Position numbers and translations under genes: made by a program. Shown here piece after piece: positions 8,655 through 17,193 of a DNA stretch of 64,000 nt. Positions within the stretch are counted from its first letter, which is position 1. Every line of letters begins with the position of its first letter. The notes beneath the pieces were generated by a model. It did not search any database. It saw only the letters and a list, made by a program, of their open reading frames with translations, and had not been told where the DNA came from. The stretch covers positions 102,144 through 166,143 of the forward strand of contig CAZMNO010000002.1 of NCBI GenBank assembly GCA_964567685.1. Reading direction: 5' to 3'. Source of the stretch: UBA5972 sp964567685. Its GTDB lineage: Bacteria > Pseudomonadota > Alphaproteobacteria > Rhodobacterales > Rhodobacteraceae.

Positions 8655-9824
8655 ATGATAAATATTGAAAAAGTCCGCCTGGATACGCCGAGTTGCGAGC
8701 GCGTTTTGCACTTCAACAACGCCGGATCGTCGCTCATGCCTGTTCCGGTATTCAAGGCCCTGCAAAGCGTATTGGCAAATGAGAACGAAGTCGGCGGCTA
8801 CGAGGCAGAACGCCTTGCCCAAGACGATATTCAGGCCTTCTATACCGAGTTTGGCGCACTTCTGAACGCCGACCCCGAGGAAATCGCCTTTGTCGAGAAT
8901 GCAACCCGTGCCTGGGACATGGCGTTTTACGGGCTGCATCTGGCACCCGGGGACAGGGTGATCACCCACGGGTCCGAATACGCCTCCAACTACCTGGCAC
9001 TGCTGCAGCAATCGCGCCGTCTCGGGTTTGAGATCGACCTGGTGCCCTCTGATGCTTCCGGCCAGATCGACGTTGAGGCTTTGGACAACTTGATCGCCGC
9101 AAAGACGAAACTGATCGCGATCACACATGTTCCGACGCAAGGCGGCTTGGTCAACCCCGCCGCTGACGTCGGCAAAATCGCGCGGAAACACGGTGTTCTT
9201 TACCTGCTTGATGCCTGCCAATCCGTGGGTCAGATCGACGTCGATGTTGCTGAGATCGGCTGTGATATTCTGTCGGGCACGGGTCGCAAGTTTCTGCGCG
9301 GACCAAGGGGAACGGGGTTTCTCTATGTCCGAAAGGGCATCATCGACCAGATTGACCCCCCGTTTATCGACCTTTTTTCCGCCAGATGGACAGAGGCGAA
9401 CGGTTTTGAGTTCATCAAAGGCGCCAGGCGGTTTGAAAACTGGGAAAGCTATGTCGCGGGGCGCGTCGGCCTGATGGAAGCCGTCCGGTATGCGCGCAAA
9501 ATCGGTCTTTCGAATATTGAACAGCGCGTGGCACAGCTTGGCCAGGACCTGCGCGATGCGCTGTCGCAAATCAGCGGTGTCAGCGCGCATGATCTGGGAG
9601 AGAGAAAATGCGGTATCGTCACGTTCACCAAAACGGGCATTGACCCCAAGGATATCGCGGAACGTCTGCGCTCAAAGGGGATCAATGTATCCGTATCACA
9701 AATGCGCTCCGCCCGGCTGGATCTGCAACCGCGCGGTCTTGAATCGCTGACCCGCGCTTCCATCCACTATTTCAACACCCGCGATGAAATCTCGCGATTT
9801 GCCAAAGCCGTGGAACAGGTGTAG
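8655..9824 (+). CDS. Class V aminotransferase / cysteine desulfurase-like PLP enzyme
   Basis: A 389-residue fold-type I PLP enzyme of the class V group. The PLP aspartate is in YLLDACQSVGQ (D186), and the Schiff-base lysine is K212 in SGTGRKFLRGPRGTGFLY. The N-terminus (LHFNNAGSSLMP) resembles isopenicillin N epimerase-like and CsdA-like proteins. No obvious catalytic-cysteine loop of a true cysteine desulfurase is visible, so an aminotransferase, epimerase or lyase role is as likely as desulfuration. It is the first gene after ETF-QO in the segment bounded by ETF-QO tail copies. Confidence 0.85.
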   Translation: MINIEKVRLDTPSCERVLHFNNAGSSLMPVPVFKALQSVLANENEVGGYEAERLAQDDIQAFYTEFGALLNADPEEIAFVENATRAWDMAFYGLHLAPGDRVITHGSEYASNYLALLQQSRRLGFEIDLVPSDASGQIDVEALDNLIAAKTKLIAITHVPTQGGLVNPAADVGKIARKHGVLYLLDACQSVGQIDVDVAEIGCDILSGTGRKFLRGPRGTGFLYVRKGIIDQIDPPFIDLFSARWTEANGFEFIKGARRFENWESYVAGRVGLMEAVRYARKIGLSNIEQRVAQLGQDLRDALSQISGVSAHDLGERKCGIVTFTKTGIDPKDIAERLRSKGINVSVSQMRSARLDLQPRGLESLTRASIHYFNTRDEISRFAKAVEQV

Positions 9825-9879
9825 CCGAAAGCAGGCCTGGCAGGCGAACCGGGTGCTTTTATCACCTGCGTATCCCGCG

Positions 9880-10296
9880 CTATCCGTCGCGTCCGGGTTC
9901 GTCCGGATCGCTGGAGAACAAAGCGATCTTGTTGCCTTGAGGGTCGCGAAGGTAGCCCACATAAAAATGAGGTCCATAGGAAGCGCGGAAGCCCGGCTGG
10001 CCTTCGTCAAAACCACCCGCGGCAAGCGCTGCGGCATGAAGGTCACGAACCTGCATTTGACTGCGCGCTTCAAACGCAATCATGGTCCCGTTCCCAGCCG
10101 AGGCCGGATGGCCATCAAAGGGTGATTTAACGTAGAAATCTGGCAGAGCGACAAGCTGGTCGGGTTGACTCTGCAGAGTATAACTCAGGTCCCCATGAAC
10201 CTCGTCTAGCCCGTAACCAAGCGCGGGCAGGAACGCAGAATAGAACCGCTTCGCACGCTCAATGTCGTCAGCACCAACGGTGACATAGGCAATCAT
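9880..10296 (-). CDS. VOC (glyoxalase/bleomycin-resistance fold) protein
   Basis: A 138-residue single-domain protein with paired beta-alpha-beta units. Characteristic stretches are MIAYVTVGADDIERAKRFYS at the N-terminus and YVGYLRDPQGNKIALF at the C-terminus. Proteins of this type include glyoxalases, dioxygenases and small-molecule resistance proteins, and no substrate can be assigned. It is convergent with the class V aminotransferase gene. Confidence 0.8.
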   Translation of the reverse strand: MIAYVTVGADDIERAKRFYSAFLPALGYGLDEVHGDLSYTLQSQPDQLVALPDFYVKSPFDGHPASAGNGTMIAFEARSQMQVRDLHAAALAAGGFDEGQPGFRASYGPHFYVGYLRDPQGNKIALFSSDPDEPGRDG

Positions 10297-10426
10297 TCCG
10301 TGTGCTCCTTTTGGGAAGTTTGGTTATTGGCCCGGGTATACCACGTATAACACGCCCACGCACAACTCGGAACAATGGCCGCAAGACTGTCCTATCGGGT
10401 ATAGTGCGAACCGGGATTTGATCTGC

Positions 10427-10960
10427 TCATTCTTTGCGTTTCCCAAACCACATTCGACTGATCAGCCCATCCCGCAAAAAGAACTGATGATAGGCCCAAC
10501 CTGCAAAGTGCAGGCCAATCAGGACGAGCAGCAAAGTCGCGACTCCTCCATGTGCCACGCGCGCTGAAAAAACGTTGAAATCAGCGGGCAAGGGTGCACC
10601 CGAACCGGAAAACACGATCGCAAACAGATCAGCCGAAAGGGCGGTGCCAATGCCGCTTCCAACCATCGCGAAAACAAGAAGATACATTCCCCAATGGGCG
10701 AATTTCGCTCCTGAATTGAGCATCGGATTGCCGGTGTCCGCTTCGGGAGGACGCTGTGAAAGAAAGCGGGTTGCAAGCCGTATGATCATGAACGCGCCAA
10801 CACTAAGCCCCCAAATCATATGACCGGTCAGCGCAAACATCTTGTCAGGATCATCATTCTTAATATCGGCCAGGCCGGGCCCGCCGACAAGCAGCGCAAT
10901 CAGGATCATAACGGCAATAAGCCAGTGAAGGCCGACGAGAAGGGGATGGTATCGCTTCAT
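10427..10960 (-). CDS. Cytochrome b561 family di-heme membrane protein
   Basis: A protein of about 177 residues with four transmembrane helices and the expected haem-ligand histidines, in HPLLVGLHWLIAVM, HMIWGLSVGAFMIIR, AHWGMYLLVFAMVG and LIGLHFAGWAYHQF. Members shuttle electrons between quinone and periplasmic partners. I place the start at the ATG at 10960 (MKRYHPLLVG). An upstream in-frame start at 11002 adds 14 residues unlike the family. It is divergent from a LysR gene, its likely regulator. Confidence 0.85.
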   Translation of the reverse strand: MKRYHPLLVGLHWLIAVMILIALLVGGPGLADIKNDDPDKMFALTGHMIWGLSVGAFMIIRLATRFLSQRPPEADTGNPMLNSGAKFAHWGMYLLVFAMVGSGIGTALSADLFAIVFSGSGAPLPADFNVFSARVAHGGVATLLLVLIGLHFAGWAYHQFFLRDGLISRMWFGKRKE

Positions 10961-11090
10961 CAAAGAGTTCCAATGCCAGTGTGTTGCAGCGCCAAAACGC
11001 ACGTGCTTGAGGGAAGTATCATTTCAAACTATCAAATTCCTTCATAATAATATATGAAACAAAAGAAACGTTATGTTACACTAAAGAAAC
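10961..11090. promoter_or_regulatory. Shared control region of cytochrome b561 and LysR genes
   Basis: This AT-rich gap between divergent genes holds three GAAAC repeats (around 11054, 11065 and 11085) and a run of AATAATATAT. It is the natural place for the LysR-type operator. I cannot define a single clean T-N11-A site with confidence. Confidence 0.4.
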
Positions 11091-12005
11091 ATGAGAACAA
11101 CTGACTGGCAACAATTGCCTCACTTTCTCGCCGTAGCGCGGGCCGGCAGTCTGCGCGCCGCTGCGCAGTTGGCAGGAGCCAATTACGGCACCGTGAACCG
11201 AAGTATTCAGGCACTGGAAGCAAGCTATGGTGCCCGGTTGTTTCACCGGTCCAGACGGGGGTTCACGCTTACCGAATTCGGTGAGGCGCTGATGCCGATT
11301 GCCGAGGACGCCGAACAGAAAGTCATCGCGGCCCGAAAGCGTGTCGAGGGGATGGACAAAAGCGAATCCGGCAAGATCCGGTTCTCGCTCTCACCGACTT
11401 TGGCCTATGATATCGTGGCACCGATCATTGCCCGGTTTGGCGATCAATATCCCGAGATTGATATCGAGTTGCGGCTGACCTCAGATGTGGAATCCATCAC
11501 CAATGACGAAACCGACATTTCCCTGCGCGCTGCAATCGAAGTAACCGATGACGTTGTCGCGCGTCGACTTTTCCGGCTTGATCTGGGCACATACGCCAGC
11601 AGCGACTATGTTGAAAAGATCGTCCCGAACGCTGGACCGGAAGGCTTGGGACTGACCTGGATAGGGTTGCCCGGTGATGGGGATGCTAAAAGCTGGTTGG
11701 CACGTTCGTCGTTCCCCAAGGCTGCAGTCCGCCACGAGGTGACTGACGGACATATGCGGGCCCACCTCGTCAGCCTGGGTGCGGGCATTTCCCACATGCC
11801 CGTCCTGTTTGAGCAGTTTTTCCCAAACCTCCGCCGCATGCCCGAAACGGAAATATTCAACGGACCGTGGCTCTGGATATTGCTTCATACCGACCTCAGA
11901 AAAACCGTCCGCGTCCGTCGATTTGTTGACTTTCTGACAGCAGAAATGCTCGCGCTGCACAAAAGGACTCTGACCTCACGTGACCACGTGCCGAAAGGGG
12001 AGTGA
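11091..12005 (+). CDS. LysR family transcriptional regulator
   Basis: A 304-residue regulator with an N-terminal LysR helix-turn-helix (TDWQQLPHFLAVARAGSLRA, then AAQLAGANYGTVNRSIQALE) and a C-terminal substrate-binding fold. It is divergent from the cytochrome b561 gene, which it probably controls. The stop codon is followed within 40 nt by the first decayed copy of the ETF-QO 3' end. Confidence 0.9.
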   Translation: MRTTDWQQLPHFLAVARAGSLRAAAQLAGANYGTVNRSIQALEASYGARLFHRSRRGFTLTEFGEALMPIAEDAEQKVIAARKRVEGMDKSESGKIRFSLSPTLAYDIVAPIIARFGDQYPEIDIELRLTSDVESITNDETDISLRAAIEVTDDVVARRLFRLDLGTYASSDYVEKIVPNAGPEGLGLTWIGLPGDGDAKSWLARSSFPKAAVRHEVTDGHMRAHLVSLGAGISHMPVLFEQFFPNLRRMPETEIFNGPWLWILLHTDLRKTVRVRRFVDFLTAEMLALHKRTLTSRDHVPKGE

Positions 12006-12041
12006 AAGACTGCTTCGCCTCGTGCACTGGCCTCCCATCAT

Positions 12042-12145
12042 CCTGCGCAGAACCCGCAACACCAACGACCCGAGCCAGAACATCACCTGGCTATGACCAC
12101 AAGGCGTTAAAGTACCGAATTAGCCAAAAACGTAACGGGTCAGCT
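12042..12145 (+). pseudogene. Decayed copy of the ETF-QO 3' end (tail copy 2)
   Basis: Read forward, the sequence encodes RNTNDPSQNITWL, a stop, then PQGV and KVPN, and a further stop. This matches the ETF-QO ending DIKDPSQNITWKSPQGG...GPNYPN. The match starts at TGCGCAGAAC, skips the CxxC codons, and runs to GGGTCAGCT, which also follows the real ETF-QO stop codon. Over 12053-12090 it has 31 of 38 bases in common with ETF-QO and 37 of 38 with tail copy 3 (hand count). It is not translatable as an ETF-QO tail. Confidence 0.85.
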
Positions 12146-12248
12146 CATGTGAACCCCGGGGGCGAATGCCTGTTTTGAGCCCAAGTTGCACAATGCTGCA
12201 CATTGCAATAGTGTCCGCTTTTTTTGATGCAGCAATTCCCCTCGGCAT

Positions 12249-12782
12249 ATGATCATGACCAACTACCATTCACGAAACCCTGCCGGACTTTCGGATGCCG
12301 AATTGGCATTTCAAGCCGATCCCGACAATTGGCGGTATGGTCCTACCTTCGATGTCCGCTTTTTTTTCAACCACTCGCTCGATTTCGTCGACTTCGAGAC
12401 TGCTTTGCTGAATGATCCTCTTCGCATTGTCGACCCGAGGTTTGACACACCGGGCCGAGTGCTCCTTCGCCATGACCAATGGCCAAATTGCTTAGGTGCA
12501 CGGTACTATGACTTTCAGCGACCCAATCGTCGCGAGCCGACGATCGTGTTCTACCCAAATCAGTATCGCACAGTGGTAGGCGGAAAGCCTTCCGGTGGTC
12601 GAAACGGGGCCCTTGGTGAGTTCGTGGAACCCATCATTTCCCTCGCGCTCCGCATCAAGACCGCATGCGACGCTCATGAAGTCCTGCTGTTTTTCGAGGA
12701 CTTTTACCCAGGTAAGAGCCCAGAAACTGAGGTCTTTCCGGGCATATTTCTTGCCGAACAGATTTTCAAAGCAATGAAATAG
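12249..12782 (+). CDS. Orphan protein of unknown function between ETF-QO tail copies
   Basis: A 177-residue soluble protein rich in aromatic and acidic residues, with stretches such as PDNWRYGPTFDVRFFFNHSL, QWPNCLGARYYDF and EVLLFFEDFYPG. I recognise no family, signal peptide or membrane segment. It lies exactly between two decayed ETF-QO tails. The flanks look less GC-rich than the surrounding core genes, which suggests acquired DNA. An ATG three codons in (MTNYHS) is an alternative start. It has no operon partner. Confidence 0.6.
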   Translation: MIMTNYHSRNPAGLSDAELAFQADPDNWRYGPTFDVRFFFNHSLDFVDFETALLNDPLRIVDPRFDTPGRVLLRHDQWPNCLGARYYDFQRPNRREPTIVFYPNQYRTVVGGKPSGGRNGALGEFVEPIISLALRIKTACDAHEVLLFFEDFYPGKSPETEVFPGIFLAEQIFKAMK

Positions 12783-12978
12783 TTTGGCATCGGTGGCTGT
12801 TGGCGACTGTTGGCAATTTACCAGAAAGCCAGTGGCCTTTGATCAGTTCTGGCTGCCAAAAAATGAGTGCAATTTGCTTTAGTTTACCGTTCGTTGAATT
12901 CACTGGGGACATTGGAGCAGTCGCCGCGATAGGCAGTAAAGCCCGCATACCTACCCCGGCGACTTTCCCCCACATTCC

Positions 12979-13060
12979 CCCGCAACACCAAAGACCCGAG
13001 CCAGAACATCACCTGGCGCTGCCCGCAAACGGGCAGGGGCCATAACCCTCCCAGGTTGTG
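12979..13060 (+). pseudogene. Decayed copy of the ETF-QO 3' end (tail copy 3)
   Basis: Read forward it encodes RNTKDPSQNITWRCPQTGRG, then HNPPRL and a stop. This aligns with the last 26 residues of ETF-QO (DIKDPSQNITWKSPQ...GPNYPNM stop), and the stop is in the equivalent place. It differs from tail copy 2 at one of 38 bases. The rest of the 12783-13174 gap (about 390 nt) contains no gene that I can see. The next gene, the TPR protein, appears to be the resumption of the core order. Confidence 0.85.
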
Positions 13061-13174
13061 ACCTCGCAATAACTTGCTTGCATGTTAGTCGAAAACCCAT
13101 GATCCCCGCATTGCCAATAGTGGGCCACCAGACTAGGCTTCGCGATGACAAATCAGTGACCGAGGATCTTTCGC

Positions 13175-14875
13175 GTGACCCCCATTTTCAGGCCGGCTTT
13201 ATTCGCTGTGACAATCGCAGCAATTGCCTTTGTATCAACCCCGGCACCCAGTCAGGCAGACAGCCTGGCCGGAAGCTATCTGGCCGCAAGTCAGGCGAAT
13301 TACGAGAATAATTACGAGGCCTCCGCGCGCTATTATGCCCGCGCTCTGGCCAGTGATCCTGACAATCTCGACCTGATGCAGAATCTTTTGCTGGCCTATC
13401 TCGGCAAAGGCGATGTCGAGAGCGGGTTGAGTATCGCGCGCCAGATGCAGAACAAGGGTGCGATCAGCCAGCTTGCTGAACTGATGCTGCTGTCTGAACA
13501 TATCAGGAATGGCGATTTTGCCGCCGCTAACGAGATGTTTCTTGCCGGCAAGGAATTCAGCCCGCTTCTGGACGGCCTCATTCAGGGTTGGGTGTATCTG
13601 GGCATGGGGCAGATGTCCGATGCGATCGCCCGCTATGACCAGATGGCACAAAACAGCGCCATGCAGGTGTTCAGCGATTACCATCATGCCCTGGCGCTTG
13701 CCGTCGTAGGTGATTTTGAAGCCGCCGAGCGGATTTTTCAGGGTCGCAATGGCCAACCTCTGCGCATCGGGCGCCGCAGTCTGATTGCGCATGTCGAGAT
13801 TCTGTCTCAGCTTGAGCGTTCCGACGAGGCGCTCAACATGCTCAATGCCGCACTCGGCGGTTCCGGCGATCCTGAAATTGTTGCGATACGTGATCAACTG
13901 GAAGCAGGCCAGACATTGCCGTTTCATTCTGTCAGAAACGCAACCGAAGGCGCGTCTGAGGTGTTTCTGACCCTCGCCAGTGTTCTGGCCGGTGAAGACA
14001 ACGAGCGGTTTGCCCTGATTTACGGCCGTCTGGCGGAATACCTGCGGCCCGATTCCGTCAGCTCAATCCTGCTGGTGGCGGATTTGCTGAACGAGCAGGG
14101 CCAGTATGACCTCGCGGTCATCAACTTCAACAAGGTGCCGTCGGACCATCCGGTGTTTTATTCTGCCGAGATTGGCCGGGCTGAATCACTTCAGGCCGCC
14201 GATAAACCCGACGCGGCAATTGAAGTGTTGCGTGGCCTTTCCAACACCCACAAATCAATTCCCAATGTCCACACGTCGCTTGGCGATGCCCTCAGGCGTG
14301 AATCGCGCTTGGGCGAGGCTGCGCTGGCCTATGACGCGGCGATTGCATTGCTGCCGCAGCCACAGCCAAACCACTGGTTCTTGTACTATGCGCGCGGCAT
14401 CACGCTGGAACGCGAGGGGGAATGGGACAGAGCCGAAGCTGATTTTCGCTTTGCTTTGCAATTGTCACCCGATCAGCCGCTTGTGCTGAACTATCTCGGC
14501 TACGGGCTGGTTGAAAAGCGCATCAAGCTGGAAGAAGCGCAACAGATGATCGAAACCGCGGTCGCCAAGCGCCCCAATGACGGCTATATCACGGATTCAC
14601 TGGGCTGGGTGCTTTACCGGATCGACAAGTTCGAAGAGGCGGTGCCTCATCTGGAGCGCGCTGTCGAGTTGTTGCCGGTTGATCCGATCATCAATGATCA
14701 TCTGGGGGATGCTTACTGGATGGTCGGGCGCAAGCTTGAGGCCGAGTTTCAGTGGAAACGCGCCCTCTCCTTTGATCCCGAGGAAAAAGAGGCGGATCGC
14801 ATCCGCCAGAAACTCGATATTGGCCTGACCGAAGTTTTAAAGATCGAGGCCGAGAACACTACGAAGGATGAATAG
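13175..14875 (+). CDS. Exported tetratricopeptide-repeat protein
   Basis: A 566-residue protein starting at GTG, with GAGGA at 13162-13166 as the ribosome binding site. The N-terminus is a signal peptide (hydrophobic core LFAVTIAAIAFVSTPAPSQA). The remainder is a series of TPR helices, for example ASARYYARALASDPDN, AEADFRFALQLSPDQPLVLN, and AVPHLERAVELLPVDPIIND near the C-terminus. It probably acts as a periplasmic protein-interaction scaffold. Its last codons overlap the start of ispE by 8 nt, so the two are co-transcribed. Confidence 0.88.
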   Translation: MTPIFRPALFAVTIAAIAFVSTPAPSQADSLAGSYLAASQANYENNYEASARYYARALASDPDNLDLMQNLLLAYLGKGDVESGLSIARQMQNKGAISQLAELMLLSEHIRNGDFAAANEMFLAGKEFSPLLDGLIQGWVYLGMGQMSDAIARYDQMAQNSAMQVFSDYHHALALAVVGDFEAAERIFQGRNGQPLRIGRRSLIAHVEILSQLERSDEALNMLNAALGGSGDPEIVAIRDQLEAGQTLPFHSVRNATEGASEVFLTLASVLAGEDNERFALIYGRLAEYLRPDSVSSILLVADLLNEQGQYDLAVINFNKVPSDHPVFYSAEIGRAESLQAADKPDAAIEVLRGLSNTHKSIPNVHTSLGDALRRESRLGEAALAYDAAIALLPQPQPNHWFLYYARGITLEREGEWDRAEADFRFALQLSPDQPLVLNYLGYGLVEKRIKLEEAQQMIETAVAKRPNDGYITDSLGWVLYRIDKFEEAVPHLERAVELLPVDPIINDHLGDAYWMVGRKLEAEFQWKRALSFDPEEKEADRIRQKLDIGLTEVLKIEAENTTKDE

Positions 14876-15695
14876 CCGCCTGGCGCCTGCAAAGATAAAC
14901 CTGGCGCTGCATGTGACCGGGCGGCGATCTGACGGATATCATCTGCTCGACAGCCTTGTGAGCTTTGCCAGCCTTGGCGATCGGGTGAGCGTTGCGTCAG
15001 CTCCGGATCTGTCCCTTGAAATCACAGGTAAATTTGGGGAAGGCATTCCCGTTAGTGACAATCTGGTCATGAAAGCCGCAGCCTGTTTCACCACGCGGCA
15101 AGGTGCTCGGATCATTTTGGAGAAAAACCTGCCGGCAGCCTCTGGTATCGGCGGCGGATCATCCGATGCCGCGGCGGTGCTGAGGCTACTTGCCGATCTT
15201 TGGCAGCTTGAATTGCCCGCGCCTGCGACCGTGCTCTCCCTCGGTGCCGATGTTCCGGTCTGCCTTCTGGGCCAGACGGCGCGCATGAAAGGGATCGGTG
15301 AGCAGATCGAAGAAGTGGCCTGGATGCCTGCCTTTGATGCGGTATTGGTCAATCCCCGCGTCGCGCTTTCAACGGCGGAGGTTTTTGCGGCGCTGGCTGG
15401 CAAATCACAGGCGGCGCTGGCGGATATGCCCGAAAGCAACCGGCAGGATGACTGGATCAGGTATCTTTCCCTGCAGCGAAACGATCTTGAACCGGCGGCT
15501 TTATCAATCCGCCCGGTCATCGGTGACGTGATCGCAGCACTTGAAGGCTCCTCCGGATGCCGCCTGGCGCGCATGTCAGGTTCAGGGGCCACCTGTTTCG
15601 GGCTTTATGGCAATCAGGAACACGCCGCCAAGGCTGCCTTGGCGATTGAGGCGGCGCATCCCGGCTGGTGGGTACGGCAGACATGCCTTGGTTAA
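14868..15695 (+). CDS. ispE: 4-diphosphocytidyl-2-C-methyl-D-erythritol kinase IspE
   Basis: A 275-residue GHMP kinase of the MEP isoprenoid pathway that phosphorylates CDP-ME at the 2-hydroxyl. It has the N-terminal APAKINLALHVTGRRSDGYH motif, the ATP-binding glycine loop LPAASGIGGGSSDAAAVLRL and a C-terminal GSGATCFGLY motif. The polyprenyl diphosphate synthase just downstream, on the opposite strand, uses the products of this pathway. The 3' gap (15696-15917) has GC-rich inverted repeats but no clear gene. Confidence 0.96.
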   Translation: MNSRLAPAKINLALHVTGRRSDGYHLLDSLVSFASLGDRVSVASAPDLSLEITGKFGEGIPVSDNLVMKAAACFTTRQGARIILEKNLPAASGIGGGSSDAAAVLRLLADLWQLELPAPATVLSLGADVPVCLLGQTARMKGIGEQIEEVAWMPAFDAVLVNPRVALSTAEVFAALAGKSQAALADMPESNRQDDWIRYLSLQRNDLEPAALSIRPVIGDVIAALEGSSGCRLARMSGSGATCFGLYGNQEHAAKAALAIEAAHPGWWVRQTCLG

Positions 15696-15917
15696 TGGGA
15701 CTTGCCCCCATTCGAGAAAGCAACCCCGCGCGGAATCAAGGCCGCAGGGCCGCCGCGCCTTGCCGTCGCGCACCTATGCGGCGGCGATAGGCCAGGGGAG
15801 GCGCGGTACTGAAAGTCCGCACTCGCTTGATGGGCATAAAATGCCAGAATACCAGTGTTTGAACGCCCCCGCGCACGTCGTCAATGCGCGGTTCTATGCC
15901 CAAATCGGTTTCTTATA

Positions 15918-16922
15918 TCAAACAACCCGCGCAACAACATAATCGGCCAGATCGACCAACAGATCACGGATTTGGCTCTGCGGCAGCGTTGACATCGCAC
16001 TCTTGGCCTTCTCCGCCCAGAACAACGCATCCTCGCGTGTTGCCTCCAACGCTCCGTGGCGGTTCATCAGGTACATCGCGTGGTCAAGATCACCCTCTTC
16101 CTGGCGACCCTCTTCGATCACGCGCGTCCAGAAACAACGCTCCTCGTCCGAGGCTTTTGCCACCGCCTTGATCAGGGGCAATGTCAGCTTGCGCTCACGA
16201 AAATCATCGCCCGTGTTCTTTCTCAGACGGGCGCTCGATCCACCGTAATCCAGCAGATCGTCAACGATCTGAAAGGCAACCCCCAGCGCATCACCGTAGG
16301 TTCTGAGGGCGGTGATATGCGCTTCCGGTGCGCCCGAAATCACCCCGCCAACCTCGGTTGCCGCGGCAAACAACGCCGCCGTCTTGCCGCGCACAACCAT
16401 TAGATAAACGTCCTGATCGGTGCTGAGATCCTGCGCTGCCGTCAGCTGCAGAACCTCGCCCTCGGCGATTGTCGCCGAAGCGTTGGCCAGAATATCCAGA
16501 ACCTTGAGCGAGCCGGTTTCAACCATCAGCTGGAAGGCACGCGAGAACAGATAATCGCCAACCAGAACCGATGATTTATTGTCCCACATCAGGTTCGCCG
16601 TCGGCCGCCCCCGGCGCTGCGCGCTTTCATCGACCACATCGTCATGCAGCAGGGTCGCCGTGTGAATAAACTCAACCGTCGCCGCCAGATGCACGTGATA
16701 TGGGCCCTGATAGCCGCACAAAGAGGCAGAGGCCAAAGTCAGCAACGGCCGCAGCCGTTTCCCCCCGGCTTCGACCAGATGCGCCGCCACTTCCGGAATG
16801 CGCGGCGCATTGTCCGAAGACATGCGGGCCCGGATCAGCTCATCAACGGCGCTCATTTCTGATCGCAACAAGCCCGCAAGGTCTTCATGCGGTTTCCCGG
16901 TGGTGATTGCGATCTGATTCAT
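15918..16922 (-). CDS. Long-chain polyprenyl diphosphate synthase (ubiquinone side chain)
   Basis: A 334-residue trans-prenyltransferase. The first aspartate-rich motif is LLHDDVVDESAQRRG and the second is QIVDDLLDYGG, both DDxxD. Proteins of this group condense IPP onto allylic diphosphates to build the octaprenyl or decaprenyl tail of ubiquinone, and Rhodobacteraceae generally make UQ-10. The chain length cannot be fixed from sequence by eye. The ubiTUV genes further along the window would use the same quinone pathway. Confidence 0.93.
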   Translation of the reverse strand: MNQIAITTGKPHEDLAGLLRSEMSAVDELIRARMSSDNAPRIPEVAAHLVEAGGKRLRPLLTLASASLCGYQGPYHVHLAATVEFIHTATLLHDDVVDESAQRRGRPTANLMWDNKSSVLVGDYLFSRAFQLMVETGSLKVLDILANASATIAEGEVLQLTAAQDLSTDQDVYLMVVRGKTAALFAAATEVGGVISGAPEAHITALRTYGDALGVAFQIVDDLLDYGGSSARLRKNTGDDFRERKLTLPLIKAVAKASDEERCFWTRVIEEGRQEEGDLDHAMYLMNRHGALEATREDALFWAEKAKSAMSTLPQSQIRDLLVDLADYVVARVV

Positions 16923-16977
16923 GAATGCGCCTTCATTTCCCTAGACAAGGGCGTGACCCTGCCTTTAAGTCCGCAGC

Positions 16978-17193
16978 ATGACCGAGCTTTTGCGGACAAA
17001 CGACCCGACGATCATCGCCTTTGCCAAAGCCCTGCTGCGCGGTGAGGGTATAGACTGCTTTGAATTGGACGTCCACATGAGCGTGCTCGAAGGCTCCATC
17101 GGAATCCTGCCGCGCCGGTTGATGGTTCCGAGTTCTGATAAGTTTCGCGCCGAGGCAATCCTGCGTGATAACGATATCAAACTGCCAGAATGA
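16978..17193 (+). CDS. DUF2007 domain protein (putative signal-transducing small protein)
   Basis: A 71-residue protein, MTELLRTNDPTIIAFAKALL followed by RGEGIDCFELDVHMSVLEGS, typical of DUF2007 proteins, which resemble PII-like small folds. It overlaps the following methyltransferase by 4 nt (ATGA), so the two form an operon. It is divergent from the polyprenyl synthase gene. The function is unknown. Confidence 0.85.
   Translation: MTELLRTNDPTIIAFAKALLRGEGIDCFELDVHMSVLEGSIGILPRRLMVPSSDKFRAEAILRDNDIKLPE

Noticed and set aside
15696..15917. Possible structured RNA between ispE and the polyprenyl synthase gene
   Set aside because: GC-rich inverted repeats are present, but there is no promoter, conserved RNA motif or terminator that I can identify. 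A 6S or other known RNA is not supported.
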